A stretch of DNA of 64,000 nucleotides from the NCBI RefSeq assembly GCF_028368995.1, contig NZ_JAQNDL010000004.1:380001-444000 (forward strand). Direction: 5' to 3'. Every line of letters starts with the position of its first letter. Position 1 is the stretch's first letter. The notes under the pieces are model-generated. The model saw nothing but the letters and a program-made list of their open reading frames with translations. It was not told the origin of the DNA and did no database searches. Source of the stretch: Nannocystis bainbridge (lineage in GTDB: Bacteria; Myxococcota_A; Polyangia; Nannocystales; Nannocystaceae). The position numbers and the translations under genes were made by a program. Below, one piece after another: positions 33,782-42,207 of this stretch.

Positions 33782-34879
33782 TCAGATCTCCGGGCCCTCG
33801 GCGCCGGGTATGACTGTCCATCGGGACATGTCCTCATGGACATGGTCGTCGAGCGTGATCGGCAGGGTCAGCTGGGCCGCGGCGTGGCGCGGGCTGACGA
33901 ACGCGAGCTGACGGCTGTGACGGTAGCGGCGCGACCACTGCGGGCGAGCGAGGCCGTGCGGACCGGGGGCGACGGTGGCGTCGACGAAGTAGCGCTTGTG
34001 CACGCGCGGGACCACGTCGTCGCCGCCGGGCGGGGGCACGCGGGTGCTCTGGAAGCGGTCGTCTTGCCCTTCGGACAGGCCGCTGCGGCGCGCGTGAGTC
34101 TCGACCAGGCCGCGCAGGGCGGCGTCGTCGAACTCGGCGAAGCGGGCGAAGATCCGGTGGTCGAACGCGTCGGCGACCGCGCGCGACAGCTCGGCCTCGC
34201 ACACGATGTTGGAGGGCAGGTTGATGACCTCGCTGTAGATCCGGTCCTTGAGGTTCCAGAAGCGGTCGATGACGGGGAGCGCGTCGGGGTCGATGAGCAG
34301 CTCGCGGCCGCGGCGGACGAACACGGCCCGCGGCAGGCGCACGCCGGCGCGGCCGAAGGTGCGGGCGGTGCGGACGATGCCGTCGAGGGTGTCGAGGTTG
34401 ATCGGGGCGAGCAGCAGGGCCGAGAGGTCGAGCGCGAGGCCGTCGCCGCGGCCGCCGATGATGGCCCACACGCGCTCGGGGTCGAGGTCGACGCTCTGCA
34501 GCACGGGGCGCAGCGAGAGGGCCTCCGGGATCGCGCCGTTGCCGAGGACGATCCACTCGCTGACGCCGTGGTGGGCGACGCCGAGGGCCCGCTCGAAGCC
34601 CGGCTCGGCCGCGTGCGACAGCGGGAAGTGGCCGATGTCGTGCAGCAGGCAGGCGGCGACGAAGTGGCGCAGATCGGCCTCGGCGAGGCCCAGCGCGGCG
34701 CCGAAGCGGTGACCGAGGGTGGCGACGCCGAGCGAGTGGTCGAGGCGGGTCGCGGGGTCGTGGCTGCGCGGGTGCCAGTCGAGGGTGCCGAGGAAGCTGA
34801 CCCGACCGAGGCGCTGCACCCACGACGAGTCGAGCAGCGGAGCGCCGAGCAGACGGACGAGGGCCGGGGGGGGAGGCAC
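33782..34879 (-). CDS. HD-domain phosphohydrolase (dNTPase/SAMHD1-like)
   Basis: A 365-residue HD hydrolase. LDHSLGVATLGHRF supplies the first metal histidine, ACLLHDIGHFPLSH the HD pair; the layout and the phrase HDIGHFPLSH match the dGTPase/SAMHD1-like branch. A later segment FDDAALRGLVETHARR is helical. The start is uncertain: GTG at 34879 avoids the overlap with the divergent EVE gene that a longer frame would cause. The last 20 codons include a three-unit 14-bp array (HVHEDMSRWTV). The nucleotidyltransferase gene follows immediately. Confidence 0.75.
   Translation of the reverse strand: MPPPPALVRLLGAPLLDSSWVQRLGRVSFLGTLDWHPRSHDPATRLDHSLGVATLGHRFGAALGLAEADLRHFVAACLLHDIGHFPLSHAAEPGFERALGVAHHGVSEWIVLGNGAIPEALSLRPVLQSVDLDPERVWAIIGGRGDGLALDLSALLLAPINLDTLDGIVRTARTFGRAGVRLPRAVFVRRGRELLIDPDALPVIDRFWNLKDRIYSEVINLPSNIVCEAELSRAVADAFDHRIFARFAEFDDAALRGLVETHARRSGLSEGQDDRFQSTRVPPPGGDDVVPRVHKRYFVDATVAPGPHGLARPQWSRRYRHSRQLAFVSPRHAAAQLTLPITLDDHVHEDMSRWTVIPGAEGPEI
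33812..33853. repeat. 14-bp unit array, 3 units, in frame at the C terminus of the HD gene
   Basis: Units start at 33812 (GACTGT), 33826 (ACATGT) and 33840 (ACATGG), 42 bp, about 30 bp before the stop codon. Confidence 0.85.
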
Positions 34880-35050
34880 GGCCCTCGGACGCTGGCACAG
34901 GCCCGCGGTGCTGCCAAGGGGGGACGCCGCGGCGCTCGCCGCAGCGTCACGCAGACAGGCCGTGAGGTGCGGGTCGGATCGCCGCGTGTCGGCCTGCGTC
35001 GGGCCCGCTTGCAAACCGGCGCGCGCTCTGCGAAGCCATGCGGCGACGGC

Positions 35051-35554
35051 ATGACGAAGAAGTCCGCGAAGATCCGCTGTTGGCTGATGAAGAGCGAGCC
35101 GGACGTGTTCTCGATCGACGATCTGCAGCGGCTCGGCAAGACCGCCTGGGAGGGCGTGCGCAACTACACCGCCCGCAACTCGATGCGCGACGACATGAAG
35201 ATCGGCGACCTGGTGATCTTCTACCACTCGAGCGTCGAGCCCGCCGGCGCGGTCGGGCTCGCTCGCGTGTGCAGCGCGCCGTACCCCGATCCGACCCAGT
35301 TCGACGAGAAGAGCGAGTACCACGATCCCAAGGCGACCCGCGAGGCGCCGCGGTGGATCCTCGTCGACGTCGAGTTCGTCGAGAAGTGGCCGGCGATGGT
35401 GACGCTGCAGGCGCTCAAGGCCGACAAGAAGCTGAAGGACATGCTGGTGGTGCAGAAGGGTCAGCGGCTGAGCGTGCAGGCGGTCGAGCCGCGCCACTTC
35501 GTGCACGTGCTGCAGCTGGCCGGCAGCGCGCAGGGCGAGGCGGTGTCGGCGTGA
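35051..35554 (+). CDS. EVE-domain protein
   Basis: A 167-residue stand-alone EVE domain, related to PUA and YTH folds, that binds modified bases in RNA or DNA. The entry CWLMKSEPDVFSIDDLQ, then WEGVRNYTARN, KIGDLVIFYHSS and GLARVCSAPYPDPTQFD are the family hallmarks. The stop overlaps the next start as GTGA (35551-35554). EVE proteins are linked to thiamin/nucleotide metabolism and to modified-base recognition in some defence systems; here the partner is a CYTH enzyme. Confidence 0.9.
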   Translation: MTKKSAKIRCWLMKSEPDVFSIDDLQRLGKTAWEGVRNYTARNSMRDDMKIGDLVIFYHSSVEPAGAVGLARVCSAPYPDPTQFDEKSEYHDPKATREAPRWILVDVEFVEKWPAMVTLQALKADKKLKDMLVVQKGQRLSVQAVEPRHFVHVLQLAGSAQGEAVSA

Positions 35555-36093
35555 GCGCGGCCCGCAACATCGAGCTCAAGGCCCGCTGCCCCGACCTGGC
35601 GGCGGCCCGCGCTGCCGCCGAGCGCCACGGGGCCCGCTTCGTCCGCGTCGAGCACCAGCGCGACACGTTCTTCCACGCCCGCACCGGTCGCCTCAAGCTG
35701 CGCGAACGGACATGGCGCGAGGGACAGGACGCAGAGGACAGGTCGGACGCGGAGCTGATCCCGTACGAGCGCTCGGACACCGGCGGGGCGCGGGAGAGCC
35801 GCTACCACGTGGTGCCGGTGATCGAGCCTGCCGCCCTGATCGCGGGGCTGGCGGCGGCGCTCGGGATCCGCGGGGCGGTGGTGAAGCGGCGCGAGCTGTG
35901 GATGTGGCACAACGTGCGGATCCACCTCGACGCGGTCGAGGGGCTGGGGGCGTTCGTCGAGTTCGAGGCGGTGATGCTGCCCGGCGAGACGGACGCCGAG
36001 GCTCACGCGCGGGTGACGGCGCTGCAGGCGGCGCTGGGGCTGGCGGACGCCGACGTGGTGCCAGTCGCGTACGCCGACCTGCTCGGGCTGTGA
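35551..36093 (+). CDS. CYTH-domain phosphohydrolase/cyclase
   Basis: A 180-residue CYTH (triphosphate tunnel) domain. The N-terminal metal motif ExExK appears as NIELKAR, with the first glutamate replaced by Asn. Other tunnel residues include LKLRER and the closing FVEFEAVM. Substrates of the family are tripolyphosphate, thiamin triphosphate or ATP. The tunnel strand is interrupted by WREGQDAEDRSDAEL, translated from the array at 35710-35751. The GTG start overlaps the EVE stop, giving a coupled pair. Confidence 0.78.
   Translation: MSAARNIELKARCPDLAAARAAAERHGARFVRVEHQRDTFFHARTGRLKLRERTWREGQDAEDRSDAELIPYERSDTGGARESRYHVVPVIEPAALIAGLAAALGIRGAVVKRRELWMWHNVRIHLDAVEGLGAFVEFEAVMLPGETDAEAHARVTALQAALGLADADVVPVAYADLLGL
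35710..35751. repeat. 14-bp unit array, 3 units, in frame in the CYTH gene
   Basis: Units start at 35710 (ACATGG), 35724 (ACAGGA) and 35738 (ACAGGT). The 42-bp length keeps the frame; it falls in a loop between two beta strands. Confidence 0.85.
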
Positions 36094-36106
36094 GCGGGAC
36101 GTAGGG

Positions 36107-36190
36107 ACATGTCCGCGAGGGCATGTGCCTGCGGACATGTTTAATCAGACATGCCCGATCGGGCATGCCGGGAGGGACAGGTTCAGGCCG
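36107..36190. repeat. 14-bp unit array, 6 units, filling the gap between convergent genes
   Basis: Units start at 36107, 36121, 36135, 36149, 36163 and 36177. It begins 14 bp after the CYTH stop and its last unit (ACAGGTTCAGGCCG) contains the stop codon of hemH (36185-36183). Units 4 and 5 form a perfect stem, CATGCCC / GGGCATG with a GATC loop. Confidence 0.94.
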
Positions 36191-37268
36191 AGAGGGTCGC
36201 CGGGGGCCGGTCGGTGAGGATCGGCAGGGCGCGCGGGTGGGGGGCGGCCTCGCGGATGAGGGTGGCGAGCGCGTTGACCCATACCGGGTGGTCGTTGAGG
36301 CAGGGGACGAGGCGCAGGTCCTCGCCGCCGGCGGCCTTGAACGACTCGGCGGCGCGGATCCCGATCTCCTCGAGCGTCTCCAGGCAGTCGGCGACAAAGG
36401 CGGGGCAGAACACGGCCAGGCGGCGGACGCCGCGGCGAGCCAGCTCGACCAGCGCGACGTCGGTGAACGGCTGGATCCACGGGGTGCGGCCGAGGCGGGA
36501 CTGGAAGGCGATGCTGGTCGCTTCGCGGGCGAGGCCTAGGCGGTCGCGCAGGGCGCGGGCGGTGGCGACGCAGTGGGCGCGGTAGCAGTTGCGGTTGTTG
36601 AGACCGATGGTGTCGCAGCAGTCGGGGCGGGCCAGGCAGTGGGCGCCGCTGGGGTCGCTCTTCTTGACCTGGCGCTCGGGCAGGCCGTGGAAGCTGAACA
36701 TGACGTGGTCGGGGCGGAAGTCCTCGAGCACAGGCGCGCCGACGCGGGCGAGCGCGTCGATGAAGGCCGGGTGGTCGTAGAACGGCGGGACGATGGTGAG
36801 GAACGGGGTGTTCCACGGCTCGCCGGCGGCGCGGTAGAGGGCCTCGACGGTCGATCCGGTCGAGCTCGAGGCGTATTGCGGGTAGAGCGGGACGGCGACG
36901 ATCCGGTCGCAGCCGCGCGCCTTCAGGGCGTCGAGGCCGCGCTGCAGCGAGGGCTCGCCGTAGCGCATGGCGAGCTCGATCTCGAGGTCGGGCATGGCGA
37001 CGCGCAGGGCCTCGGTGAGCTGGCGCGAGTGGTGCAGCAGGGGCGAGCCGTCGGGGCCCCAGACGGTGCGGTAAGCGGCTGCGGAGCGCGCCGGACGGAA
37101 GGGGAGGATGACGAGGTTGAGCAGCAGCCAGCGGCCGACGGCGCCGATGTCGAGGACGCGCGGGTCGGACAGAAACTCGCGCAGGTAGCGGCGGACCTCG
37201 GGGGCGCGCGGGGCGGCGGGCGTGCCGAGGTTGATGAGGAGGACGCCGAGCTTCGGTTCGGGGCGCAT
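36183..37268 (-). CDS. hemH: Ferrochelatase
   Basis: A 361-residue enzyme that inserts Fe2+ into porphyrin in the last step of haem synthesis. LLINLGTPAAP opens it; the metal-site histidine is in VMFSFHGLPERQVKKSDP and the conserved glutamate in FCPAFVADCLETLEEI. Four cysteines in HCLARPDCCDTIGLNNRNC resemble the ligands of ferrochelatases carrying a [2Fe-2S] cluster, though those sit near the C terminus in other lineages. The ATG at 37268 is preferred over one four codons upstream. It is divergent from the phosphopantetheinyl transferase gene. Confidence 0.94.
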   Translation of the reverse strand: MRPEPKLGVLLINLGTPAAPRAPEVRRYLREFLSDPRVLDIGAVGRWLLLNLVILPFRPARSAAAYRTVWGPDGSPLLHHSRQLTEALRVAMPDLEIELAMRYGEPSLQRGLDALKARGCDRIVAVPLYPQYASSSTGSTVEALYRAAGEPWNTPFLTIVPPFYDHPAFIDALARVGAPVLEDFRPDHVMFSFHGLPERQVKKSDPSGAHCLARPDCCDTIGLNNRNCYRAHCVATARALRDRLGLAREATSIAFQSRLGRTPWIQPFTDVALVELARRGVRRLAVFCPAFVADCLETLEEIGIRAAESFKAAGGEDLRLVPCLNDHPVWVNALATLIREAAPHPRALPILTDRPPATLSA

Positions 37269-37356
37269 GCGCGGGCGCATCGTGGCGCGGTTCGCCAGGC
37301 GCCGCAACTGCGCGGCGGCTTGACGCGGGCCAGGGGTGCGCGCGACGTTTGCAGCG

Positions 37357-38121
37357 GTGACGGAGCGGCAGAGCCTGGCGCCAGGTGAGGTCCACGTGTG
37401 GCTGTGCGCGGCCGAGACGCAGGTCGACGCCGACTGGTTGGCGGCGGCGCGCGGGCTGCTGAACCCGGAGGAGCAGGCCCGCCAGGATCGCTTCGTGTTC
37501 GAGCGCAACCGCCGGCAGTTCGCGGTCGCGCGGGTGCTGGTGCGCCAGATCCTCGCCGGCTACACGGGGATCGCGGCAGCCGAGCTGCGCTTCGTCGCCA
37601 ACGAGTACGGCAGGCCGGCGCTGGCCCTGGCCGGCGCGCTCGAGTTCAACCTGTCGCACACCGACGGGCTGGCGGCGCTGGCGGTGACCCGCGTCGGCGA
37701 GATCGGGGTCGACGTCGAGGACGCCGAGCGACGCGCGCGGCCGGAGGAGGTGGCCGACCACTTCTTCGCGCCGAGCGAGGTGGCGGGGCTGATGGCGCTG
37801 GAGACCGAGCAGCGGCGGGCCCGGTTCTTCGACCTGTGGACGCTGAAGGAGGCGTACATCAAGGCGCGCGGGATGGGCCTGGCGATCCCGCTGGACGCGT
37901 TCGCGTACGACCTGTCGCGCGGGCGCGCGGCGATCGATCTGGCGATCGACGCGTCGCTCGGCGATCCGCGCGCGGGCTGGGAGTTCTTCCTGGAGGACCC
38001 GACGCCGCGCCACCGCCTGGCGCTGGCGGCCCGCTTGCCCGCGAGGGAACCCGCGCGGATAACGTATCGGTGGGTCGGTCCGGCCGGGCACGGGCGGCTC
38101 GGCCTGCGAGATGGTCCTTGA
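37357..38121 (+). CDS. 4'-phosphopantetheinyl transferase, Sfp type
   Basis: A 254-residue enzyme that activates carrier proteins of polyketide, peptide or fatty acid synthases by adding phosphopantetheine from CoA. The two magnesium/CoA motifs are IGVDVEDAERR and WTLKEAYIKARGMGL; FNLSHTDGLAALAV precedes the first. The length fits the broad-specificity Sfp class used for secondary metabolites. The start is uncertain between GTG at 37357 and GTG at 37336. The stop codon (38119-38121) touches the following repeat array. Confidence 0.92.
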   Translation: MTERQSLAPGEVHVWLCAAETQVDADWLAAARGLLNPEEQARQDRFVFERNRRQFAVARVLVRQILAGYTGIAAAELRFVANEYGRPALALAGALEFNLSHTDGLAALAVTRVGEIGVDVEDAERRARPEEVADHFFAPSEVAGLMALETEQRRARFFDLWTLKEAYIKARGMGLAIPLDAFAYDLSRGRAAIDLAIDASLGDPRAGWEFFLEDPTPRHRLALAARLPAREPARITYRWVGPAGHGRLGLRDGP

Positions 38122-38122
38122 G

Positions 38123-38178
38123 ACATGTTTTTATGGACATGTCCGAACGGACCTGTTCTTCACGACCTGTGATGCCGC
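38123..38178. repeat. 14-bp unit array, 4 units, after the phosphopantetheinyl transferase
   Basis: Units start at 38123 (ACATGT), 38137 (ACATGT), 38151 (ACCTGT) and 38165 (ACCTGT), beginning one base past the stop codon. It faces the convergent trpS gene. Confidence 0.92.
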
Positions 38179-38222
38179 GGCGCGACGGGATTCACTCGAA
38201 CGTGCGCGGCCCGAAAGCGAAA

Positions 38223-38250
38223 CGACCGCCCCGGGGCTCCGGAGCGGTCG
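38223..38250 (-). terminator. Probable intrinsic terminator of trpS
   Basis: CGACCGC (38223-38229) pairs with GCGGTCG (38244-38250), with inner CCGG/CCGG pairing around a GGCT loop. On the minus strand it is followed by TTTCGCTTTCG. It lies 23 bp past the trpS stop. Confidence 0.65.
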
Positions 38251-38272
38251 CTGGGCGGCCTGGCGGCGGGGC

Positions 38273-39352
38273 TCAGCCCTTCTGGCTGTAGAAGGGCTTC
38301 TTGCGCTCCTCGGCGCGCGACTGGGTGGCGTGCACGAGGCCTGACCACAGGTTCTCGAGGCCCATGGCGTCGCGGACCTTGCCGAGGGTCTCGTAGGCGA
38401 CCTTGCGGGCGGTGATGGTGCCGTCGACGATGATCTCTTCAGTGCGGTGCTTGTCGGCCGCGAACTCGGACCGGCGCTCGCGGATCGGGACCAGGGTCTT
38501 CTCGAGCGCCTCGATGACGCGGTCCTGGACGGCGGCGAAGCCGATGGCGCCGCGGTCGTACTCGGCGCGGAGGTTGGCCAGCTCCTCGGCGTCGCGCAGG
38601 AAGGCCTCGGCGAACAGGAACAGCGGGGCGTCGGTCGACTCGCCGGGGGCCGGGCCGGGCAGGGTGCGGATCTTGCGAGCGACCTCCTCGGGGCTGTCCT
38701 TGAGCCAGATCGCGTTGCCGGCCGACTTCGACATCTTGCGCTCGGCACCGCCGGCGACGGTGTTGACGCCCGGCAGCGACGGGGTCGCCGAGATGGTGGC
38801 CTGCGGGACCGCAAACACGCGGCCGTAGGCGTCGTTGAAGTGCTGGGCGATGTCGCGGGCGAGGGTGACGTGGGTCTCGTTGTCGGCGCCGACCGGCACG
38901 AGCTCGGCGTTGGCCATGAGAATGTCGGCGGCCTGGAGCACCGGGTAGCCGAGCAGGCCGAGCGGCACGTCAGCGTCCTTGAGGCCGGCGTTGACGGCCA
39001 TGTCCTGGATCGACTGCATGCCCGACAGCCGCGCCACCGGGGTGAGCATCTGCAGCAGGATGGCGATGTCGTAGACCGCCGGTACGCCCGACTGGAGGTA
39101 GATCGTCGAGCGGCCGGGGTCGACGCCCACGCTGAGCATGTCGAGCACCACGTCGCGCACGTGGTTCGGCAGGCGGGCAATCTCGTCGCGCCGCGAGCGG
39201 GTCGTGAGCGAGTGCAGGTCGGCGACGATGATGAAGCACTCGTGGCTGTCCTGCAGTTTGACCCGGCTCTGCAGGGTGCCGACGAGGTGACCGAGGTGAA
39301 GCGGCCCCGTGGGGCGATCACCAGTGAGCAGTCGCGGTTTGCGAGCTTCCAT
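38273..39352 (-). CDS. trpS: Tryptophanyl-tRNA synthetase
   Basis: A 359-residue class I synthetase that charges tRNA-Trp. The HIGH-like motif is PLHLGHL, KMSKS is in ERKMSKSAGNAIWLKD, and GMQSIQDMAVNAGL and GLLGYPVLQAADILMAN are further family segments. The length is normal for bacterial TrpRS. The start is ATG at 39352; a TTG three codons upstream is possible. It lies in a run of minus-strand genes that includes tnaA and a trpB2-type gene, all acting on tryptophan. Confidence 0.96.
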   Translation of the reverse strand: MEARKPRLLTGDRPTGPLHLGHLVGTLQSRVKLQDSHECFIIVADLHSLTTRSRRDEIARLPNHVRDVVLDMLSVGVDPGRSTIYLQSGVPAVYDIAILLQMLTPVARLSGMQSIQDMAVNAGLKDADVPLGLLGYPVLQAADILMANAELVPVGADNETHVTLARDIAQHFNDAYGRVFAVPQATISATPSLPGVNTVAGGAERKMSKSAGNAIWLKDSPEEVARKIRTLPGPAPGESTDAPLFLFAEAFLRDAEELANLRAEYDRGAIGFAAVQDRVIEALEKTLVPIRERRSEFAADKHRTEEIIVDGTITARKVAYETLGKVRDAMGLENLWSGLVHATQSRAEERKKPFYSQKG

Positions 39353-39419
39353 CGAGTTCAAGGGTCAAGGCCGGCTCTCCCTGTGTCAAGCCAACGGGTT
39401 CGCGCATCGCGGAACGACA

Positions 39420-39464
39420 CACAGCTGTCTCATGGGACAGCTGTGCGTGGACCTGCGACTCGGG
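39420..39464. repeat. 14-bp units with a perfect 10-bp hairpin, upstream of trpS
   Basis: CACAGCTGTC (39420-39429) and GACAGCTGTG (39436-39445) form a perfect stem with a 6-nt loop. Units in phase start at 39423 (AGCTGT), 39437 (ACAGCT) and 39451 (ACCTGC). It lies about 70 bp upstream of the trpS start, so it could be a leader hairpin for trpS or belong to the preceding gene's 3' end. Confidence 0.6.
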
Positions 39465-39493
39465 CTTGCAAAGAGGGGGTGACCAAATGCGAA

Positions 39494-39521
39494 GCGCCGC
39501 GACCGAAGGCGGTCACGGCGC
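39494..39521 (-). terminator. Hairpin after the LC7-like gene, probable terminator
   Basis: GCGCCGCGACCG (39494-39505) pairs with CGGTCACGGCGC (39510-39521) with one G-U, loop AAGG. It lies 37 bp past the stop at 39558. No long T run follows (CTTCGCATTTGG on the minus strand). Confidence 0.55.
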
Positions 39522-39557
39522 ATCCGCGCTCCGCGGATCTGGCGGCTGCGAACCAGA

Positions 39558-39941
39558 TCAGCGCAACGCTTCACGCAGGCGCGGCTTGATGTCCGGGAGC
39601 ACCACGCTGACGAGGATGCCGAGCTGCGCCTTGCTGCAGTCGACGGCCATACCCCAGCGATACTTGTCGGTGAGGTCGACCACCACGATCATGACGATGC
39701 CCTCGTCGCCGAGGCGGAGCATGGTCTCGTTCAGATAGTCGGGGACGGGCAGACCCGACTTCTTGATCGTCTCCATGATGCGCTCACAAAGGATGTTGAA
39801 GAGCGCGCACGCCTTGGGGCTGCTGCGAACGCCGGCGACCGACATGCCGGACGTTTTGCTGAAGACGTCGGAGGCGGCCAGGCCACCCATCAGACCGTCT
39901 TCCACCTCAGCGAGCAGTTGGTTTACGACTTTGAGATTCAT
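39558..39941 (-). CDS. Small roadblock/LC7-like protein (tentative)
   Basis: A 127-residue soluble protein. Predicted secondary structure is helix (NQLLAEVEDGLMGGLAASDVF), two strands, a long helix (KACALFNILCERIMETIKKSG), three strands (EGIVMIVVVDLTDKYRWGMAVD) and a final helix. This order is that of roadblock/LC7 modules, the class of MglB, which regulate small GTPases in myxobacteria. The match is by pattern only. It lies downstream of a response regulator gene on the same strand, so a signalling role is plausible. Confidence 0.5.
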   Translation of the reverse strand: MNLKVVNQLLAEVEDGLMGGLAASDVFSKTSGMSVAGVRSSPKACALFNILCERIMETIKKSGLPVPDYLNETMLRLGDEGIVMIVVVDLTDKYRWGMAVDCSKAQLGILVSVVLPDIKPRLREALR

Positions 39942-40091
39942 TTCGAGTTCCTTCGTGATCCGTGCAGTCGGTGCCAGGTCATGGTAGCCGTGGCGCGGGG
40001 CGACAATCTATCACTTTTTGCACGATCCGGACAGCCGTCCAAACGGCCCGAGCGGCGCGCCGCACGTGGCCGCAAGGCCCGTTCGGCGCGG

Positions 40092-40559
40092 TCAGAAGCT
40101 CAGCCCGCGGATCGGCGGCGGCGCGTCCTGCTGCGTCTCCTTGAGGTAGTGCTTCGCAGCCCTCCGCAGCAGCGCCTTGAGATCCTCGGTGTCCCAGGGC
40201 TTCGTGACGTACTGCCACATCAAACCCTCGTTGAGGCCGCGAATTACCACGTTGATGTCGGAGTAGCCGGTGATCAGGATGCGCACCGGCGTCGGGTTGA
40301 TCTCCTTGAGCTTGCCGAACAGCTCGACACCCGTCATCTCCGGCATGCGCTGGTCGCTGAGAACCAGCTGAATGTCGCTGGCCCGGAAGATCTGCAGCGC
40401 CTCGGTGCCCGAGTTGGCGGTGTAGACCTTGAACATGTCGCGGAAGCTCTCCTCCAGCGTGTTGAGGATGCCCCGCTCGTCGTCGACGATGAGCAGCGAG
40501 AGGACCTGCTTGTCCTCTTGGCCGATCGTGCCGGTCTTCTGGAATTCCTTCCAACTCAT
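40092..40559 (-). CDS. Single-domain response regulator (RpfG-type receiver)
   Basis: A 155-residue protein that is essentially a receiver domain. Acidic pocket D26-D27 (LLIVDDERG), phosphoacceptor D69 in LVLSDQRMPEMTG, switch threonine in RILITGYSD, and lysine in YVTKPWD are all present. The segment GYSDINVVIRGLNEGLMWQYVTKPW has the flavour of RpfG/HD-GYP receivers, but there is no output domain. It may be the partner of the histidine kinase two genes upstream, working through protein contacts. Confidence 0.85.
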   Translation of the reverse strand: MSWKEFQKTGTIGQEDKQVLSLLIVDDERGILNTLEESFRDMFKVYTANSGTEALQIFRASDIQLVLSDQRMPEMTGVELFGKLKEINPTPVRILITGYSDINVVIRGLNEGLMWQYVTKPWDTEDLKALLRRAAKHYLKETQQDAPPPIRGLSF

Positions 40560-40791
40560 GCAATACCTCGCTTCTCGCTGGGCAACCGGTCGTAGCGCGG
40601 GGAACCCTCGACGCGAGAGAGAGTCTGCTCCGTTCGCGCATGGTGGCAGGGGCGCATCCGGTTCGCAAGGGCCCCTTGGAGCCGCTCGCAGGAGCGCTGG
40701 TGGAGCGAGCCAGGGCCGGGGAGGCCGTGGCGCCCGGAGGACCTCGAAAGCGACCCGTGAGGCCTGCTAGGGCCTTTTCGCGCGTGAGTGG
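40560..40791. other. Gap between tnaA and the response regulator
   Basis: 232 bp without a gene or a clear hairpin terminator. It contains no CATG array. The response regulator promoter is presumably here. No short leader peptide with a Trp codon can be seen in front of tnaA either, since tnaA overlaps the kinase gene. Confidence 0.4.
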
Positions 40792-42207
40792 TCACAGTAA
40801 ATCTCCTGTACCACCGTCCGCTCCGCGCACGTAGCGGAAAGTGGACGCAAAGTGGCGAATTCCGGGGGCTTCGACCTCGAAGCGAAGGCCGTGGCGCATG
40901 CGCTGGCCCTTCTCTTCGAACACGGTGCGCACCACGTCGGCGACGTACTCGAGGTGCTCCATGGTGTAGACGCGGCGCGGGATGGTGATCCGGCACAGGT
41001 CGAGGTTGGGGCGGATGTTCTCGCCGGTGTCAGGATCGCGGCCGATGAGGACGCTGCCGACCTCGACCGCGCGCACTCCGCCCTCTTTGTAGAGCTCGAC
41101 GCAGAGCAGCTGGCCGGGGAACTCGTCCTCGGGCACGTTGCCGAAGAAGCGCCGCGCGTCGATGAACACCGCGTGACCGCCGAGCGGCTCGACCAGCGGC
41201 ACGCCAGCGGCGCTGAGCAGCTCGCCGAAGCGCTTGACCTGACCGATGCGGTAGGTGAGGTACGGCTCCTCGGTGACCTCGCGCAGGCCCTGCGCCAACG
41301 CCTCCATGTCGGCGCCCGACATGCCGCCGTAGGTGTAGAAGCCCTCGAACAGGATCGTCGGCGCCTTGAGGCGCTCGTACAGCAGGTCGTCGCGCACGGC
41401 GATGAACCCGCCCATCGGCACGAGCGCGTCCTTCTTCGCGCTCATGATCGCCGCGTCGGTGTAGCTGCACATCTCGGCGACGATCTCCGGGATCGTCTTG
41501 GTCGCGTAGCCGGGCTCGCGGTGCTTGATGAACCACGCGTTCTCGGCGAAGCGCGCGGCGTCGAGGATGACGAGGAGGCCGTACTGGTCGGCGATCCGCC
41601 GCACCTCGCGGATGTTCTCCATCGACACCGGCTGACCGCCGCCCGAGTTGCAGGTGACCGTCATCAGGATGTACGCGACGTGGCGCGGGCCGTACTCGCG
41701 GATGACGCTCTCGAGCTTGGCCAGGTCGACGTCGCCCTTGAACGGGTGGTAGCCCGTCGAGCTGCGGCCGGCGTCGATCGTGCAGTCGATCGCGCGGCCG
41801 CCGGCGAATTCGATGTGCGCCTTGGTCGTGTCGAAGTGCGAGTTGCCGGGCACGATCATGTGCTTTTTGATCAGCACGAAGTCGAGCACGCGCTCGGCGG
41901 CGCGACCCTGGTGGGTCGGGATGGTGTAGCGGTACCCCATCGTCTCGCGGATCTGCCGCTCCATCTCGAAGAAGGAGCGTGAACCGGCGTAGGCCTCGTC
42001 GCCGATCATCATGCGGCCCATCTGGGCCGCCGAGAGGGCTCCGGTGCCGGAGTCGGTCACGAGGTCGATGTACACGTCGTGCGATGCGAGGCGGAACAAG
42101 TTGTTGCCGCACGCCTCGATCCGCCGGACCCGCTCCTCATAAGGGAGCAGCGCGATCGGCTCGACGACCTTCGCCTTGTACGGGATGATCTGTCTGGCTC
42201 TGCTCAT
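40792..42207 (-). CDS. tnaA: Tryptophanase (L-tryptophan indole-lyase)
   Basis: A 471-residue PLP enzyme that splits tryptophan to indole, pyruvate and ammonia. The PLP lysine lies in AIMSAKKDALVPMGG. TSPAs elsewhere are normal: THQGRAAERVL, PGNSHFDTTKAHIEF and YGLLVILDAARFAENAWFI. Residues near the C terminus, GLRFEVEAPGIRHFASTF, resemble tryptophanase (RHFTA) more than tyrosine phenol-lyase (RFFTA), so indole production is the better prediction. The ATG (42207) overlaps the stop of the upstream histidine kinase gene as ATGA, so enzyme and sensor are co-translated, an unusual arrangement. Confidence 0.9.
   Translation of the reverse strand: MSRARQIIPYKAKVVEPIALLPYEERVRRIEACGNNLFRLASHDVYIDLVTDSGTGALSAAQMGRMMIGDEAYAGSRSFFEMERQIRETMGYRYTIPTHQGRAAERVLDFVLIKKHMIVPGNSHFDTTKAHIEFAGGRAIDCTIDAGRSSTGYHPFKGDVDLAKLESVIREYGPRHVAYILMTVTCNSGGGQPVSMENIREVRRIADQYGLLVILDAARFAENAWFIKHREPGYATKTIPEIVAEMCSYTDAAIMSAKKDALVPMGGFIAVRDDLLYERLKAPTILFEGFYTYGGMSGADMEALAQGLREVTEEPYLTYRIGQVKRFGELLSAAGVPLVEPLGGHAVFIDARRFFGNVPEDEFPGQLLCVELYKEGGVRAVEVGSVLIGRDPDTGENIRPNLDLCRITIPRRVYTMEHLEYVADVVRTVFEEKGQRMRHGLRFEVEAPGIRHFASTFRYVRGADGGTGDLL

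Noticed and set aside
34880..35506. Longer N terminus for the HD gene
   Set aside because: It would overlap the divergent EVE gene completely, and the extra residues lack similarity to any HD protein.
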